Below, piece by piece: positions 16,501 through 26,644 of a DNA stretch of 64,000 bases (positions are counted from its first letter, which is position 1; each line of letters begins with the position of its first letter). Source of the stretch: Erythrobacter sp. SCSIO 43205 (lineage in GTDB: Bacteria; Pseudomonadota; Alphaproteobacteria; Sphingomonadales; Sphingomonadaceae); assembly GCF_019904235.1 (NCBI RefSeq), contig NZ_CP063202.1, forward strand, positions 682,001 to 746,000, in the 5' to 3' direction. Made by a program: the position numbers and the translations under genes. The notes beneath the pieces were generated by a model. It was not told where the DNA came from. It saw only the letters and a list, made by a program, of their open reading frames with translations, and did no database searches.

Positions 16501-19500
16501 GTGGCCCGTTCTAGCGAGACTAAAAAACACAAAAGCTCGATTGCATTTCGTACGAAAATGCTTCTCGCAGCAACCGCATTAGGGTCAACTTCAGCCGCGA
16601 TTGCAGCTCCGCCTTTGGTGATCAACGATGTGGCTGCGCCAACGACGGTTGGTTCTGGCCAGGGCGAGCGCGCAATTTGGACCAACGGGGGTACGGTCGG
16701 CGGCGTTTCGGTTGATATTGTTGCGGTGGTTACCGAAGCAACGGTTGATCACTCTCTGACAACGACATCCAACCGGCCTTCGATCACCTCCAGCCAGCAA
16801 GATAACGTTTTCATCGAATGGCGCCTTTATGAAGCGGGCACATACGACATCGCAACCGATAGCGGCGGTGTGCCGGTGGTTGCGGACATCCACGTCCAGA
16901 TCAACGATATCGACGGCCCCAATAACGAGCAGGTCTTTCTGCCGGTGTGTCAGGGCGACATCGAGTTTGTGCGGATCGACCGCAATGCCACCACCGGTAG
17001 AGCGTTCGGGACCGTCGCAGGCCGCCCTGATATTTTCTCGCTGATTGGCGATCAAAACTACAATCAGGAACCGATTTCCGGGCTTGAAGTCATTTTGCCT
17101 GACCTGCCCGCATTTGAAATGGGCCGCACGGCCGATAACGGCTTTTTGATCCGGCTCGACAATCCGACTTATTCTGAGTTTGATACGCTCGATTTTGCCT
17201 GCGCCGACTTTACTCCTCCCATCGCGGTTGATGACAGTCAGGAAGGGACACCCGGTGTCAGCGCGACTGTCTCGATCTTGCGCAATGATTCAGCGGCAAC
17301 TGACAACAACAATGCGCCTAACAATAACTCGCTTGTTGAAAGTGAGTTTGCCCGCGCTTCGATCAGCCTTGTCGCCCCTGTTGGTGCCACCAACATCACC
17401 AACGATATTGATGGCGACATCGCCAGCTTCACCGTCCCGGGCGAAGGCGACTGGTCCTATGACGAGATTTCCGGTGATCTGACCTTCACCCCCGACCCAA
17501 GCTTTGTCGGGGAAGCGACGCAGATTGATTATGTGTTCGATAACGCGCTTGGCATTACCTCGAACACTGCGACCGTCACGATTTGGTATCCGGGGCTTGG
17601 CCTTGTCAAAAGCGCTGTTTTCAATGACGAAAATGCCGATGGTTATGGCCAGGTGGGTGAGACGATCACCTACACCTATCAAGCGCGCGCTTATGGCCGC
17701 GAAGCTTTGGGCAATATCACCCTCGCTGAAACCGGTTTTACCGGCAACGGCACTACCCCGACCCCGGCTTTCCAAAGCGGTGATACCAATGGCGACAACC
17801 TGCTCGATCTGTCCGAGGTGTGGACCTACACCGCCACTTATGCGCTGGTCGCAGATGACCTTGGTTCGCCGGTCGCAAACTCTGCAACGCTAAGCGGACA
17901 GACCGCTGGCGGCACGCTGGTTCAGGACGTTTCAGATTCCACCGGAGGCGCTGATGGTGACGGGAGCGGCACCTCTGCGCCTGGCCCCAACAACGATGAC
18001 CCCACCACCAGCAATCCGGCGAACAAGCCGATTGCGGCGTCTGATGACAGCCAGCCGGCCACGATTTTCGAAAGTAATGCTGCGCCTAACGCGTTCAACG
18101 TTTTGGGCAATGACACCCTCGACGGTGCGGCAACGAACCTTGGCGAAGTGACGTTGAACGTGACAAGCCCGGCCTCTGATCCGGGCGTCACTCTGGATCC
18201 GGCATCAGGCGAAGTTTCTGTCGCCGCTGGAACGCCTGCTGGCACCTATACAATCGGCTATGAGATTTGCGAGATTGGCAACCCCAATAACTGTGCAAGT
18301 GCAACCGCCACAGTAGTTGTATCCGCTGCGACCGGGATTGCGGCAACCGATGATACGCCCGCGCCCGTTCAAGTTGTTGGCGGTGGCACGAATATCATCA
18401 ATGTTCTTGCCAATGATGATCTGGGCGGAAGCCCACCTGATATTGCGGATATTGACCTGACCGTGACCAGCCCTGCGGCTGATCCGGGGGTTTCGCTTGA
18501 TACGGCGAGCGGCAATGTGTCGGTCGCGCCCGGAACCCCTGCGGGCACTTACACCATCGGCTATCAATTCTGCGAGAGCGCCAACCCCACCAACTGCGCG
18601 TCAGCCAGTGTGACCGTGGTGGTCGAATCCGCTCCGATTGATGCGCAAGATGATACGCCAGCGCCCGTGAACGGCGCGAATGGCGGCAGCAGCGTGGTCG
18701 ATGCCTTTGCCAATGACACGCTGAACGGTGCGCCCGTTGACCCTGCATCGGTTAATGCAACCATCACTTCACCTGCCACTCCCGCAAGTCCGGGGAGCCC
18801 GGTTCCGGTGATGAACCCGGCCACAGGGCTTGTTGATGTACCTGCCAGTACGCCAGCTGGCACATACACAATCGGTTATCAGATTTGTGAAGCCGCCGAT
18901 CCGACCAATTGCGCAACCGCAAACGTCACCATCGTCGTTCAAGCGGCGCCGATCACCGCTGATGCGGATGCCGCGCCTGATGTGACGGCGGGGGCCGGCA
19001 ATGCAAACGCAATCAACGCCTATGCCAATGACACGCTCAACGGCGCAGCGGTCAATGTCGCAGACATCACCGGCAGGGTGACCGCGCCGGCCACTCCGGC
19101 AAGTCCGGGGGCCAGTGTTCCCGTACTCGACCCTGCAACCGGCATTGTTTCGGTTGCCAATGATGTGCCCGCTGGCAGCTACACCATCGGGTATGAAATC
19201 TGCGAGAATTTGAACCCGTCCAATTGCGCGTCGAACACGATCAGCATCAATGTCGTCAATGCGCCGATTGTTGCAGGCGCAGACAATCCGGGGCCCGTTA
19301 ATGGCACGGATGGCGGCGACGATATCATCAACGCCTTTGACAATGACACGCTGAACGGCAGCCCGGTTGATCTGGCCGATATCACAGCCAGCGTTCTCAC
19401 CCCGGCAACGCCTGCTACTCCCGGTGCGCCAGTGCCTGAACTTGATCCGGCAACGGGCCTTGTTGACGTGCCTCCCGGCACGCCCGCTGGCACGTACACG

Positions 19501-22500
19501 ATTACTTACGAGATTTGCGAGAACGCAAACCCCACCAATTGCGCAAGCTCTTCGGTGACGGTGATCGTTGAAGCAGGCGCGATTACGGCTGTTCCGGACA
19601 CCACGCCGACGGTGATCGTTGGTGTCGGTGATCCATCGGCAGTGAATGCCTATGACAATGATACATTCAACAGCGCGCCTGTTGACCCGGCGGACATCAC
19701 CGGACGCGTCACTACCCCGGCGACCCCTGCAAGCCCTGGCGCGCCTGTTCCAGTGCTTGATCCGGCAACCGGCGTTGTCGCGGTCGCAAGCGATGTGCCT
19801 GCAGGCACTTATGTCATCGGTTACGAGATTTGCGAGGACCTCAACCCCACCAATTGTGCCTCCAGCACGATTACGGTGGTGGTTGAGGATAACCCCATCC
19901 TCGCAAGCGATGACGCCATTACCGACATCAATGGTCGCGATGGTTTTGCCAATGTTCTGAACGCTTTTGACGGGGACACGCTTGGCGGTGCTCCAGCCAC
20001 TTCGACCACCGCAACGATCTCGGTTGCGCCGGGCTCTTCTGTTCCCGCTGAGCTGGACTTTGATCCAGCCACCGGCTTCGTCAGCGTTCCCGCTGCCACA
20101 CCGGAAGGCACGTACAGCTTTGATTATCAACTGTGCGAGACGATCAACCCCAGCAACTGCAGCATTGCGACCATTTCGGTCGGGGTTGCAGCAGCTCCGA
20201 TTGTGGTGGGCGCGGATACCCCTCCTGCAGTGATCGGTGCGACCGGCGGGGGCGGTGTCATCAATGTCTTTGACAACGATACCCTTGGCGGTGAGCCAGT
20301 GGATCCAGCCGACATCATCGGCAGGATTCTGATCCCGGCAACCCCTGCAACTCCCGGCTCGCCTGTCCCTGTGGTTGATCCGTCAACCGGGCTTCTCGAC
20401 ATCCCGCCCGGCACGCCATCGGGCACCTACACAATCACTTACGAGATTTGCGAGGTTCTGAACCCGACCAATTGCGGCCAAAGCACGGTTACGGTCGAGG
20501 TGATTTCATCACCAATCGTGGTCGTTGGCGATGCGCCTGACCCTGTAAACGGTGCAGACGGCGCGCAAGACATCGTCAACGTATTCGACAATGACCTGGT
20601 GAATGGTCAGCCGGTTGATCTTGATGAAGTGACCGCAACTGTCATCTCGCCAGCTCAACCCGTCACACCGGGTGCGCCTGTGCCGGTACTCGATCCGGCC
20701 ACTGGGTTGATCGACGTCCCGTCAGGAACACCTGCGGGCACGTATGAAATAGAATATGAACTGTGTGAGGATTTGAACCCGGACAATTGCGCCACCGGCA
20801 CGGCAACCGTCGTGGTGGAGCCTCCCGTACTGATCGCGGAAGACGATACCCTTGCCCCGGTACGCAATGGTGTCGGCAGCCCCAACGCAGGCAATGTCTT
20901 CGACAATGACACACTCAATGATGATCCGATTGATCCATCGCTTGTCACGCTGACGCTGCTTACTCCGCCAGCTGATCCGGGCATTACCCTTGATCCGGCG
21001 ACCGGCGTGATTGCCATTGGCGCTGATGTGCCACCGGGCACTTACGAGCTCACCTATCAGCTGTGTGAGAATTTGAACCCGAGCAATTGCGACACCGCGA
21101 CAATCGGTATTCTGGTCGAAGAACCGCGCGGCAATATCGCTGGCACGGTCTTTACCGACGACAATGTCAACGACGTTCAGGATGCGAGCGATGAGCCACG
21201 CGCTGGTTTTATCGTTGAGGTGGTGCGCGATGGCGAAGTGGTGGCATCGACCACGACTAATCCCGACGGCAGCTATGTCGTAACCGATGTGCTGTCTGGT
21301 GAAGGCTATGAAGTTGTCTTCAGACGTCCTGACACACAGACCGTCTACAGCGTGATCCCCGATGTCACCGTTCTCGTCGCAGCGACGCAGGACGACGTAG
21401 ATCTTCCCATCGATCCCTCGGGCGTTCTTTACGATGCCGTCTCGCGCACCCCTGTTGCAGGGGCAAGCGTCACGCTGGTCGGTGAGAATGGCAACACGCT
21501 TCCCGATGTGTGCTTTATCGATCCATCACAGGCGGTACAAACCACGGGCTCGGATGGTGAATACCAATTTGATGTCGTGCCAGGCGCCGCATCGCAATGC
21601 CCCAATTCGGAGACGGTCTACACCATCGTCATAACTCCGCCGACGGGTTTTGCAGTGCCGTCAACCGTCATCGCACCGCTCGAAGGGCCGTTTGACCCGT
21701 CAGGGCTTTCAAGCCCGGTCATGATCAATCCAAGCGTTGATGTGCCAACCGATGCAACGCCGCCTTATTACTTCAGCTTTGCGCTGCAATCAGGCGATCC
21801 GGATATCGTGTTCAACCACATCCCGCTTGATCCGTTCCTGACGCGCAACCCGCTGGTTGTGACCAAGACATCGACCAAACGCACGGCCAATGTCGGTGAC
21901 ATCGTTCCATATCAAATCACCGTGCAAAACGCAGAAAACGTGCAGCGCGCCGATGTGGACGTGATCGACATTCTGCCATCGGGTCTTCGTTACATCGAAG
22001 GTTCCGGCTTTGTGAACGGGGTCGCTCAGGAACCCGAAACCGACAATGCCGGCCGAGAGCTCGTGTGGCGCGATCAGGTTATTCCGGGCAATGGCGCGGT
22101 CACCTATTCGCTCTCCATGGTGATCGGCGCGGGTGTCTCAACCGGCGAGAAGGTCAACACTGGCGTTGCTGAAAACGGGGCCACGGGTGAACCTGTCTCC
22201 AACCGGGGTACAGCAGTTATTCAGATCACGCCAAGCTCGGTCTTCGACTGCTCTGAACTGATCGGCAAGGTCTTCGAGGATGCCAATTACAATGGCTATC
22301 AGGACGAAGGCGAACCCGGTGTTCCGGCGGCACGCCTGGCAACGGTCAACGGCCAGCTTGTCACCACCGACGAACACGGACGCTACCACATCGCCTGCGC
22401 TGCGGTTCCCAACGCCCGGATCGGTTCAAACTACGTGCTCAAACTCGACACTCGCAGCCTGCCTTTGGGTTGGGATGTGACGACCGACAACCCGCGCTCC

Positions 22501-22611
22501 ATCCGCCTCACAAGAGGTAAATTTGGCGAGCTGAACTTCGGTGTCGCTCCGGCGAATGAACGAACCAGTGGAAGGGGCTCCCCTGTCAAACCGACCGAGG
22601 GAGGGGAGTAA
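16501..22611 (+). CDS. Giant exported surface protein: ten cysteine-paired tandem modules, SdrD-B-like domains and a DUF11 domain
   Basis: A 2036-residue exported protein of unknown function. The start is a GTG with GGGAGG 7 bases upstream. A signal peptide runs to about residue 37 (AAIAA). Residues 40-250 are an unrecognised globular region, followed by about 250-370 with Ig/cadherin-like VAVDDS sequence and 370-500 with a DUF11-like repeat. Residues 510-1542 are ten modules of about 100-105 residues, each with NDTL, DPATG, GTYTIGYEIC and NPTNC. At 1543-1800 lie SdrD-B/CNA-B-like domains (IAGTVFTDDNVND). A DUF11 domain sits at about 1780-1910 (VTKTSTKRTANVGDIVPYQ), and another SdrD-B-like domain at about 1915-2020. 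There is no membrane anchor or LPXTG. An outer-membrane barrel gene starts five bases later, so the two are surely cotranscribed. An adhesin or surface-layer scaffold is the likeliest role, by inference. Confidence 0.85.
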   Translation: MARSSETKKHKSSIAFRTKMLLAATALGSTSAAIAAPPLVINDVAAPTTVGSGQGERAIWTNGGTVGGVSVDIVAVVTEATVDHSLTTTSNRPSITSSQQDNVFIEWRLYEAGTYDIATDSGGVPVVADIHVQINDIDGPNNEQVFLPVCQGDIEFVRIDRNATTGRAFGTVAGRPDIFSLIGDQNYNQEPISGLEVILPDLPAFEMGRTADNGFLIRLDNPTYSEFDTLDFACADFTPPIAVDDSQEGTPGVSATVSILRNDSAATDNNNAPNNNSLVESEFARASISLVAPVGATNITNDIDGDIASFTVPGEGDWSYDEISGDLTFTPDPSFVGEATQIDYVFDNALGITSNTATVTIWYPGLGLVKSAVFNDENADGYGQVGETITYTYQARAYGREALGNITLAETGFTGNGTTPTPAFQSGDTNGDNLLDLSEVWTYTATYALVADDLGSPVANSATLSGQTAGGTLVQDVSDSTGGADGDGSGTSAPGPNNDDPTTSNPANKPIAASDDSQPATIFESNAAPNAFNVLGNDTLDGAATNLGEVTLNVTSPASDPGVTLDPASGEVSVAAGTPAGTYTIGYEICEIGNPNNCASATATVVVSAATGIAATDDTPAPVQVVGGGTNIINVLANDDLGGSPPDIADIDLTVTSPAADPGVSLDTASGNVSVAPGTPAGTYTIGYQFCESANPTNCASASVTVVVESAPIDAQDDTPAPVNGANGGSSVVDAFANDTLNGAPVDPASVNATITSPATPASPGSPVPVMNPATGLVDVPASTPAGTYTIGYQICEAADPTNCATANVTIVVQAAPITADADAAPDVTAGAGNANAINAYANDTLNGAAVNVADITGRVTAPATPASPGASVPVLDPATGIVSVANDVPAGSYTIGYEICENLNPSNCASNTISINVVNAPIVAGADNPGPVNGTDGGDDIINAFDNDTLNGSPVDLADITASVLTPATPATPGAPVPELDPATGLVDVPPGTPAGTYTITYEICENANPTNCASSSVTVIVEAGAITAVPDTTPTVIVGVGDPSAVNAYDNDTFNSAPVDPADITGRVTTPATPASPGAPVPVLDPATGVVAVASDVPAGTYVIGYEICEDLNPTNCASSTITVVVEDNPILASDDAITDINGRDGFANVLNAFDGDTLGGAPATSTTATISVAPGSSVPAELDFDPATGFVSVPAATPEGTYSFDYQLCETINPSNCSIATISVGVAAAPIVVGADTPPAVIGATGGGGVINVFDNDTLGGEPVDPADIIGRILIPATPATPGSPVPVVDPSTGLLDIPPGTPSGTYTITYEICEVLNPTNCGQSTVTVEVISSPIVVVGDAPDPVNGADGAQDIVNVFDNDLVNGQPVDLDEVTATVISPAQPVTPGAPVPVLDPATGLIDVPSGTPAGTYEIEYELCEDLNPDNCATGTATVVVEPPVLIAEDDTLAPVRNGVGSPNAGNVFDNDTLNDDPIDPSLVTLTLLTPPADPGITLDPATGVIAIGADVPPGTYELTYQLCENLNPSNCDTATIGILVEEPRGNIAGTVFTDDNVNDVQDASDEPRAGFIVEVVRDGEVVASTTTNPDGSYVVTDVLSGEGYEVVFRRPDTQTVYSVIPDVTVLVAATQDDVDLPIDPSGVLYDAVSRTPVAGASVTLVGENGNTLPDVCFIDPSQAVQTTGSDGEYQFDVVPGAASQCPNSETVYTIVITPPTGFAVPSTVIAPLEGPFDPSGLSSPVMINPSVDVPTDATPPYYFSFALQSGDPDIVFNHIPLDPFLTRNPLVVTKTSTKRTANVGDIVPYQITVQNAENVQRADVDVIDILPSGLRYIEGSGFVNGVAQEPETDNAGRELVWRDQVIPGNGAVTYSLSMVIGAGVSTGEKVNTGVAENGATGEPVSNRGTAVIQITPSSVFDCSELIGKVFEDANYNGYQDEGEPGVPAARLATVNGQLVTTDEHGRYHIACAAVPNARIGSNYVLKLDTRSLPLGWDVTTDNPRSIRLTRGKFGELNFGVAPANERTSGRGSPVKPTEGGE
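18028..21126 (+). repeat. Ten in-frame tandem modules of about 300-315 bp within the surface protein
   Basis: Module starts are 18028, 18334, 18634, 18949, 19264, 19579, 19894, 20197, 20512 and 20827. Six of them are exactly 315 bp. Each encodes NDTL-type and DPATG turns and two cysteines (EIC and NC about 10 residues apart). DNA copies are clearly diverged, so the array is old. Modules 3 and 5 share one subtype (NG-x2-GG, GLVDVP) and 4 and 6 another (NAY, ITGRVT, DVPAG), giving an alternating A-B-A-B order. Confidence 0.9.
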
Positions 22612-22616
22612 AGATC

Positions 22617-25600
22617 ATGGAAAACAATAACAAAAAAATGTCACCGGTATCCAACAACAACGCAACCACTAACGCAACTACTAACGCGTGGGCTCTTCGT
22701 TGCTCGCTCATGGCAGTTGCCGCGGTTTCCAGCCCGGCAATGGCAAAGGATGGCAATGGCTCTGTCGGGGCATCGCTCCCGGCCGGGGTTGCAGTATCAG
22801 CCCATATGCCAGTGGCAAGCCAGCCCTTGACGCAGACCGGATCGGACATCGTTTATGTCTCTGTTCCGGTTGTTCAGGGGGAATATAACGCCACCTCGTC
22901 GCGCAATGCGATTGCGGCGGCGGCCCTTGCGGCAAAGCCGAAGATTGAGGCACCGATAAAAGCCACTGTGCCGCCGGTAACGCCTGCGTCAGCGGGGCGC
23001 GTCAAAATGGCTCCGCCGCGCATCGAGGCCACACCGTCTCAACCCACAGCCAGCCAGCGGCTTGCCCCCGGTCGACAGTCGCGGTCAACAAGCGGCAAGC
23101 TTCAACCGATGGATCAGCTGTCGAAACCTGTCCGCGTGCCCGCCTCGCCTGAGCAGACCCGCAAGGCTGAGCGCAATGTTCAAGCGCAGGCAGCGGCCTA
23201 TACTTCGCAGGATCAGGCATCAGCCAGCGCGCCGGCATATAATGGCGATGACCCGCACCAGATCCGCTTTCGCGCAGACACTCTGGTGGTTACGCCGGTC
23301 CTGAACGTTGGCCTTGTAGAATCTGCCCGCACCGCTGCGGCTGGTGAAACGGTCAGCTTTATGACCTACAACAACTATCCCGCCTTCGTAACACGCGGCG
23401 AGGTGCGCATTTTCCGCGCGTCGCAAAGTCCCGATAGCGAGCCGCTTGCCGTGATCGAAACCGATCGCAATGGCGCAGCGCGCTGGCAGGTTCCGGCAAG
23501 CGGAGCGTCGGCATTGTTCTACACCCACCGCGTTTACGGGAAGAGCGGACAATTCGATGAAACCGCGCCGCAAGAGCTGACAATTGTTGACCCGGTTGTG
23601 TCGCAAGCTCGCCGCGAAGAGGTGGTTGATCGGCCTAACTTCGGCTCGATTGACGAGGCTTCGCGCCGCAACATCGATCTTGGCGGCATGATGGCGAGCG
23701 TCACGGGCCGTGCCAATCCGCAAACGGACCGCGTCTTTGTCGCTGGCCAGGCTGTGCCAGTTGATGTGGACGGGCGTTTCGCTGCGCAGCAAATTGTTGC
23801 CCGGCGAGGCTCCGCATCAAAGCTGGATGTGGTGATCGAACGGGGCGGACGCATTATTCGCGAGGTCGAGCAAAGCTTTGCCGCGCCCAAGGACGACTGG
23901 TTCGTCGTTGGCCAGGGAGAGGTGACCATCGGCGAAAGCTTTGGTTCTGGCCCTGCTGCCGAAGTTTCTGGCGACCCAACCGCCGAGGGCTCCTATGCCA
24001 TTGGCCGGGGTGCGTTCTACGCCAGCGGCGTGATCGGCGATGAAGACGGCGATGACACCAAGGACGTGCGCATTACCGCCTCTCTCGACACAGGCGAAGC
24101 CTTGATCGAAGACCTGTTTTCGAACCTTGACCGCAAGGATCCAAACCAGCTTCTTCGGCGTCTCAACCGAGAGCAATTCTATCCGACCTATGGTGATGAT
24201 TCCACGCTGGTTGAGGACGCGCCAACCCAAGGGCGTTTTTATCTGAGAGTGGCGCGTGATGATGATCAACTCGTCGTTGGTAACTTCACCACCAGCGTCA
24301 ACGGAGCCGAACTTGCTCAGCTTGATCGCGGGCTTTTCGGTATTCTTGCTGACGTAAACTCGAACGCCACGACAGATTTTGGCGAGAAGAAGTTTCAGGT
24401 TACCGCCTTCGCCTCTGATCCCGGCACTATTCCGGGGCGCGAGGAGTTTCGCGGGACGGGCGGTTCGCTCTACTTCCTTAAACGTCAGGATATTTCAGTG
24501 GGTTCAGAGCGTCTGCGGATTGAAACCCGCGATGTGACCACCGGGCTCGTGGTGGAATCGATCGAACTGCATCCGCAGCAAGACTATGATTTCGACCCGT
24601 TTCAGGGCCGTATCACCCTGCTTCGTCCACTCGCGTCTATCGCTTCGACCGGGGCGACGGTTCGCGAAGGTCCGAATTCGGGCAATATCCCTGTGCTTGT
24701 CGTCCGCTATGAATTTTCGCCAACCGTGGGCGATCTTGATGGCTATACCGTTGGCGGCCGTGCAACCGGCTGGCTCGGCGATAAAGTACGCCTTGGCGCC
24801 ACTGCACAGCGCGACACAGTCGAGGATGCTGGCCAAACCTTGATCGGCGCAGATGCTATGCTGCGTTTGACCGCTGGCACTTATCTTAAGGCTGAAGTTG
24901 CGCAGACCGACGGACCCGGCTTTGGCCAGTCCAATTCGGTCGACGGCGGTCTTACCTTCACCGATATCGTCAATCCGGGGGCAGGGGTGAAAGCACAGGC
25001 CTATCGCACTGAAATTGCGGTCAATCTAGCCGAGCTTCAAGGTGCAGCAGGCGACCGAGGCCAGTTCGCGGCTTATTTCGAGAACTACGATGAAGGATTT
25101 GCTTCGGCTGGCCGTCTGGCACCGTCCGAGACACAGCGTTGGGGCGTCAGCGCCAGCGTGCCCTTCACCGACACAAGCGGCATCGAAGCGCAATATGACG
25201 AAATCACCACTGGCACGGTTGGTGACAGCCGGACGGGCCGCGTTGATTTGACCAGCGAATTTGGCCGTGTGACGGCCAAGGCCGGGGTCAGATATGAAGA
25301 TCGCACTCCGGGCGTTCTCAACAACACGTTCCAGAACGGCAGCCGCGTCGATGGTGCAGTCGAGCTTGGGTATGAAATCGCCAAAGACATCAACCTTCAC
25401 ACTTTTGGCCAGCTGACCCTTGACCGGGATGGCACGCGTGAACGCAACAACCGCTTTGGCGGGGGCGTGAATGCACAAGTCAGTGAGCGCATCGGCATCG
25501 CTGGTGAAGTGTCGGGCGGTGATGGCGGTCTTGGCGCCGATACTCAGCTCAACTATCGCCTTGGCGATGGGTCAGAGGCCTATGTCGGATATTCGCTGTT

Positions 25601-26591
25601 CGCGGATCGCACGGACACAGGACTTGATACGCAAAACATCTTCACCCGTTCAAACAGGGGTACCCTGACCATTGGTGCGCGGCATCGCTTTACTGACAGC
25701 CTGTCTGTCTATGGCGAGAATCGCACCGGCATTGGCGGGACCGCCCCATCGCTCACCCGCAGTTTTGGTCTTCAGTTTGAACCCACTGAACACCTGTCGT
25801 TCGACGGTTCGTTCGAACGCGGTCAGATTGACGATCTGAGCACCGGCCTTTTCCGTCGCACGGCGGGCAGCGTTGGCGTTGGTTATGTCAATGACGGTGT
25901 GCGCGTGGGCTCTTCGATTGAGCTGCGCAAGGAAGAAGGGAACGGCATCGACCAGACGGTATGGCTGCTTCGCAATGACCTGTCCTATTCGGTGAATCCC
26001 GACTGGACCTTCCTCGCCCGCTTCAACATGGCCGAGGCGGACAATGACACCGCCTCTATCAGAGCGGCTGAATTTACCGAGGCGATGGCCGGTTTTGCCT
26101 TCCGTCCGGTGAACAATGAACGCCTGAACGTGCTGGCCCGGTTCCAGTATTTTGAGGATTTGGGACCAGCGGGCCAATTCACCGGCTCGGGTCAGGTGGA
26201 AAGCCCCAAGCAGGAGAGCGTCATTGGTTCTATCGACGTCAACTACGACCTCACCAAGAGCCTGACAGTCGGTGCCAAATATGGCTATCGTTCGGGTAAG
26301 GTTTCGCTTGGCCGGGACAGCGATGAATTCATCAGCTCTGATGCGCATCTCGCCGTCATTCGGGCAGATTATAACGTCCACAAGGATTGGGACGTTCTGG
26401 TCGAAGGCCGTGCGCTTTGGGTCGAGCTTTCGGATGACGTTCGCTACGGCGCGATGGGTGCGATCTATCGCCACCTTGGCAATAATGTGAAAGTCGGCGT
26501 TGGCTATTCGCTGTCGGATTTCTCAACCGATCTCACCGATCAAAGCTTTACCAGCCACGGACCATTCCTGAACCTGCTGAGCAAGTTCTAA
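22617..26591 (+). CDS. Outer-membrane beta-barrel protein paired with the giant surface protein
   Basis: A 1324-residue protein starting at ATG 22617 with AGGGGAG just upstream, inside the end of the previous gene. The N-terminus is Asn/Thr-rich (a short NATTNATTNA repeat) before a hydrophobic signal segment ending SSPAMA near residue 43. Residues 45-210 are Ala/Pro-rich and probably disordered. About 215-440 is a beta-rich periplasmic or extracellular part. From about 440 onward the sequence alternates polar and hydrophobic strands with aromatic girdles (YYVGYSL, FLARFNM types). It ends in LLSKF, so the terminal Phe fits an outer-membrane barrel recognised by BamA. I know related sequences as C-terminal parts of long DUF11 proteins. 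Here the barrel is a separate gene. The function, perhaps display or export of the partner, is inferred. Confidence 0.8.
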   Translation: MENNNKKMSPVSNNNATTNATTNAWALRCSLMAVAAVSSPAMAKDGNGSVGASLPAGVAVSAHMPVASQPLTQTGSDIVYVSVPVVQGEYNATSSRNAIAAAALAAKPKIEAPIKATVPPVTPASAGRVKMAPPRIEATPSQPTASQRLAPGRQSRSTSGKLQPMDQLSKPVRVPASPEQTRKAERNVQAQAAAYTSQDQASASAPAYNGDDPHQIRFRADTLVVTPVLNVGLVESARTAAAGETVSFMTYNNYPAFVTRGEVRIFRASQSPDSEPLAVIETDRNGAARWQVPASGASALFYTHRVYGKSGQFDETAPQELTIVDPVVSQARREEVVDRPNFGSIDEASRRNIDLGGMMASVTGRANPQTDRVFVAGQAVPVDVDGRFAAQQIVARRGSASKLDVVIERGGRIIREVEQSFAAPKDDWFVVGQGEVTIGESFGSGPAAEVSGDPTAEGSYAIGRGAFYASGVIGDEDGDDTKDVRITASLDTGEALIEDLFSNLDRKDPNQLLRRLNREQFYPTYGDDSTLVEDAPTQGRFYLRVARDDDQLVVGNFTTSVNGAELAQLDRGLFGILADVNSNATTDFGEKKFQVTAFASDPGTIPGREEFRGTGGSLYFLKRQDISVGSERLRIETRDVTTGLVVESIELHPQQDYDFDPFQGRITLLRPLASIASTGATVREGPNSGNIPVLVVRYEFSPTVGDLDGYTVGGRATGWLGDKVRLGATAQRDTVEDAGQTLIGADAMLRLTAGTYLKAEVAQTDGPGFGQSNSVDGGLTFTDIVNPGAGVKAQAYRTEIAVNLAELQGAAGDRGQFAAYFENYDEGFASAGRLAPSETQRWGVSASVPFTDTSGIEAQYDEITTGTVGDSRTGRVDLTSEFGRVTAKAGVRYEDRTPGVLNNTFQNGSRVDGAVELGYEIAKDINLHTFGQLTLDRDGTRERNNRFGGGVNAQVSERIGIAGEVSGGDGGLGADTQLNYRLGDGSEAYVGYSLFADRTDTGLDTQNIFTRSNRGTLTIGARHRFTDSLSVYGENRTGIGGTAPSLTRSFGLQFEPTEHLSFDGSFERGQIDDLSTGLFRRTAGSVGVGYVNDGVRVGSSIELRKEEGNGIDQTVWLLRNDLSYSVNPDWTFLARFNMAEADNDTASIRAAEFTEAMAGFAFRPVNNERLNVLARFQYFEDLGPAGQFTGSGQVESPKQESVIGSIDVNYDLTKSLTVGAKYGYRSGKVSLGRDSDEFISSDAHLAVIRADYNVHKDWDVLVEGRALWVELSDDVRYGAMGAIYRHLGNNVKVGVGYSLSDFSTDLTDQSFTSHGPFLNLLSKF

Positions 26592-26605
26592 CGAGCCCCC
26601 AAGCG

Positions 26606-26644
26606 GTGCATCTGCCGTGCGAATTTGCCGCACGGCAGATGCAC
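26606..26644. terminator. Long perfect hairpin after the outer-membrane protein gene
   Basis: Arms of 16 bases at 26606-26621 and 26629-26644 are exact reverse complements, with the 7-base loop AATTTGC, starting 15 bases after the stop codon. It lacks a strong T-run, so it is either a terminator or an mRNA-stabilising hairpin for the surface-protein operon. Confidence 0.7.

Noticed and set aside
18769..20130. Long open frame (453 codons) on the minus strand within the module array
   Set aside because: It lies wholly antisense to the repeat array, its protein is Arg/Gly-rich without recognisable features, and it arises from the periodic codon composition of the modules.
18028..21126. Tandem repeats considered as a CRISPR array
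   Set aside because: Units are about 315 bp, diverged, in frame and protein-coding. There are no short identical repeats with unique spacers.
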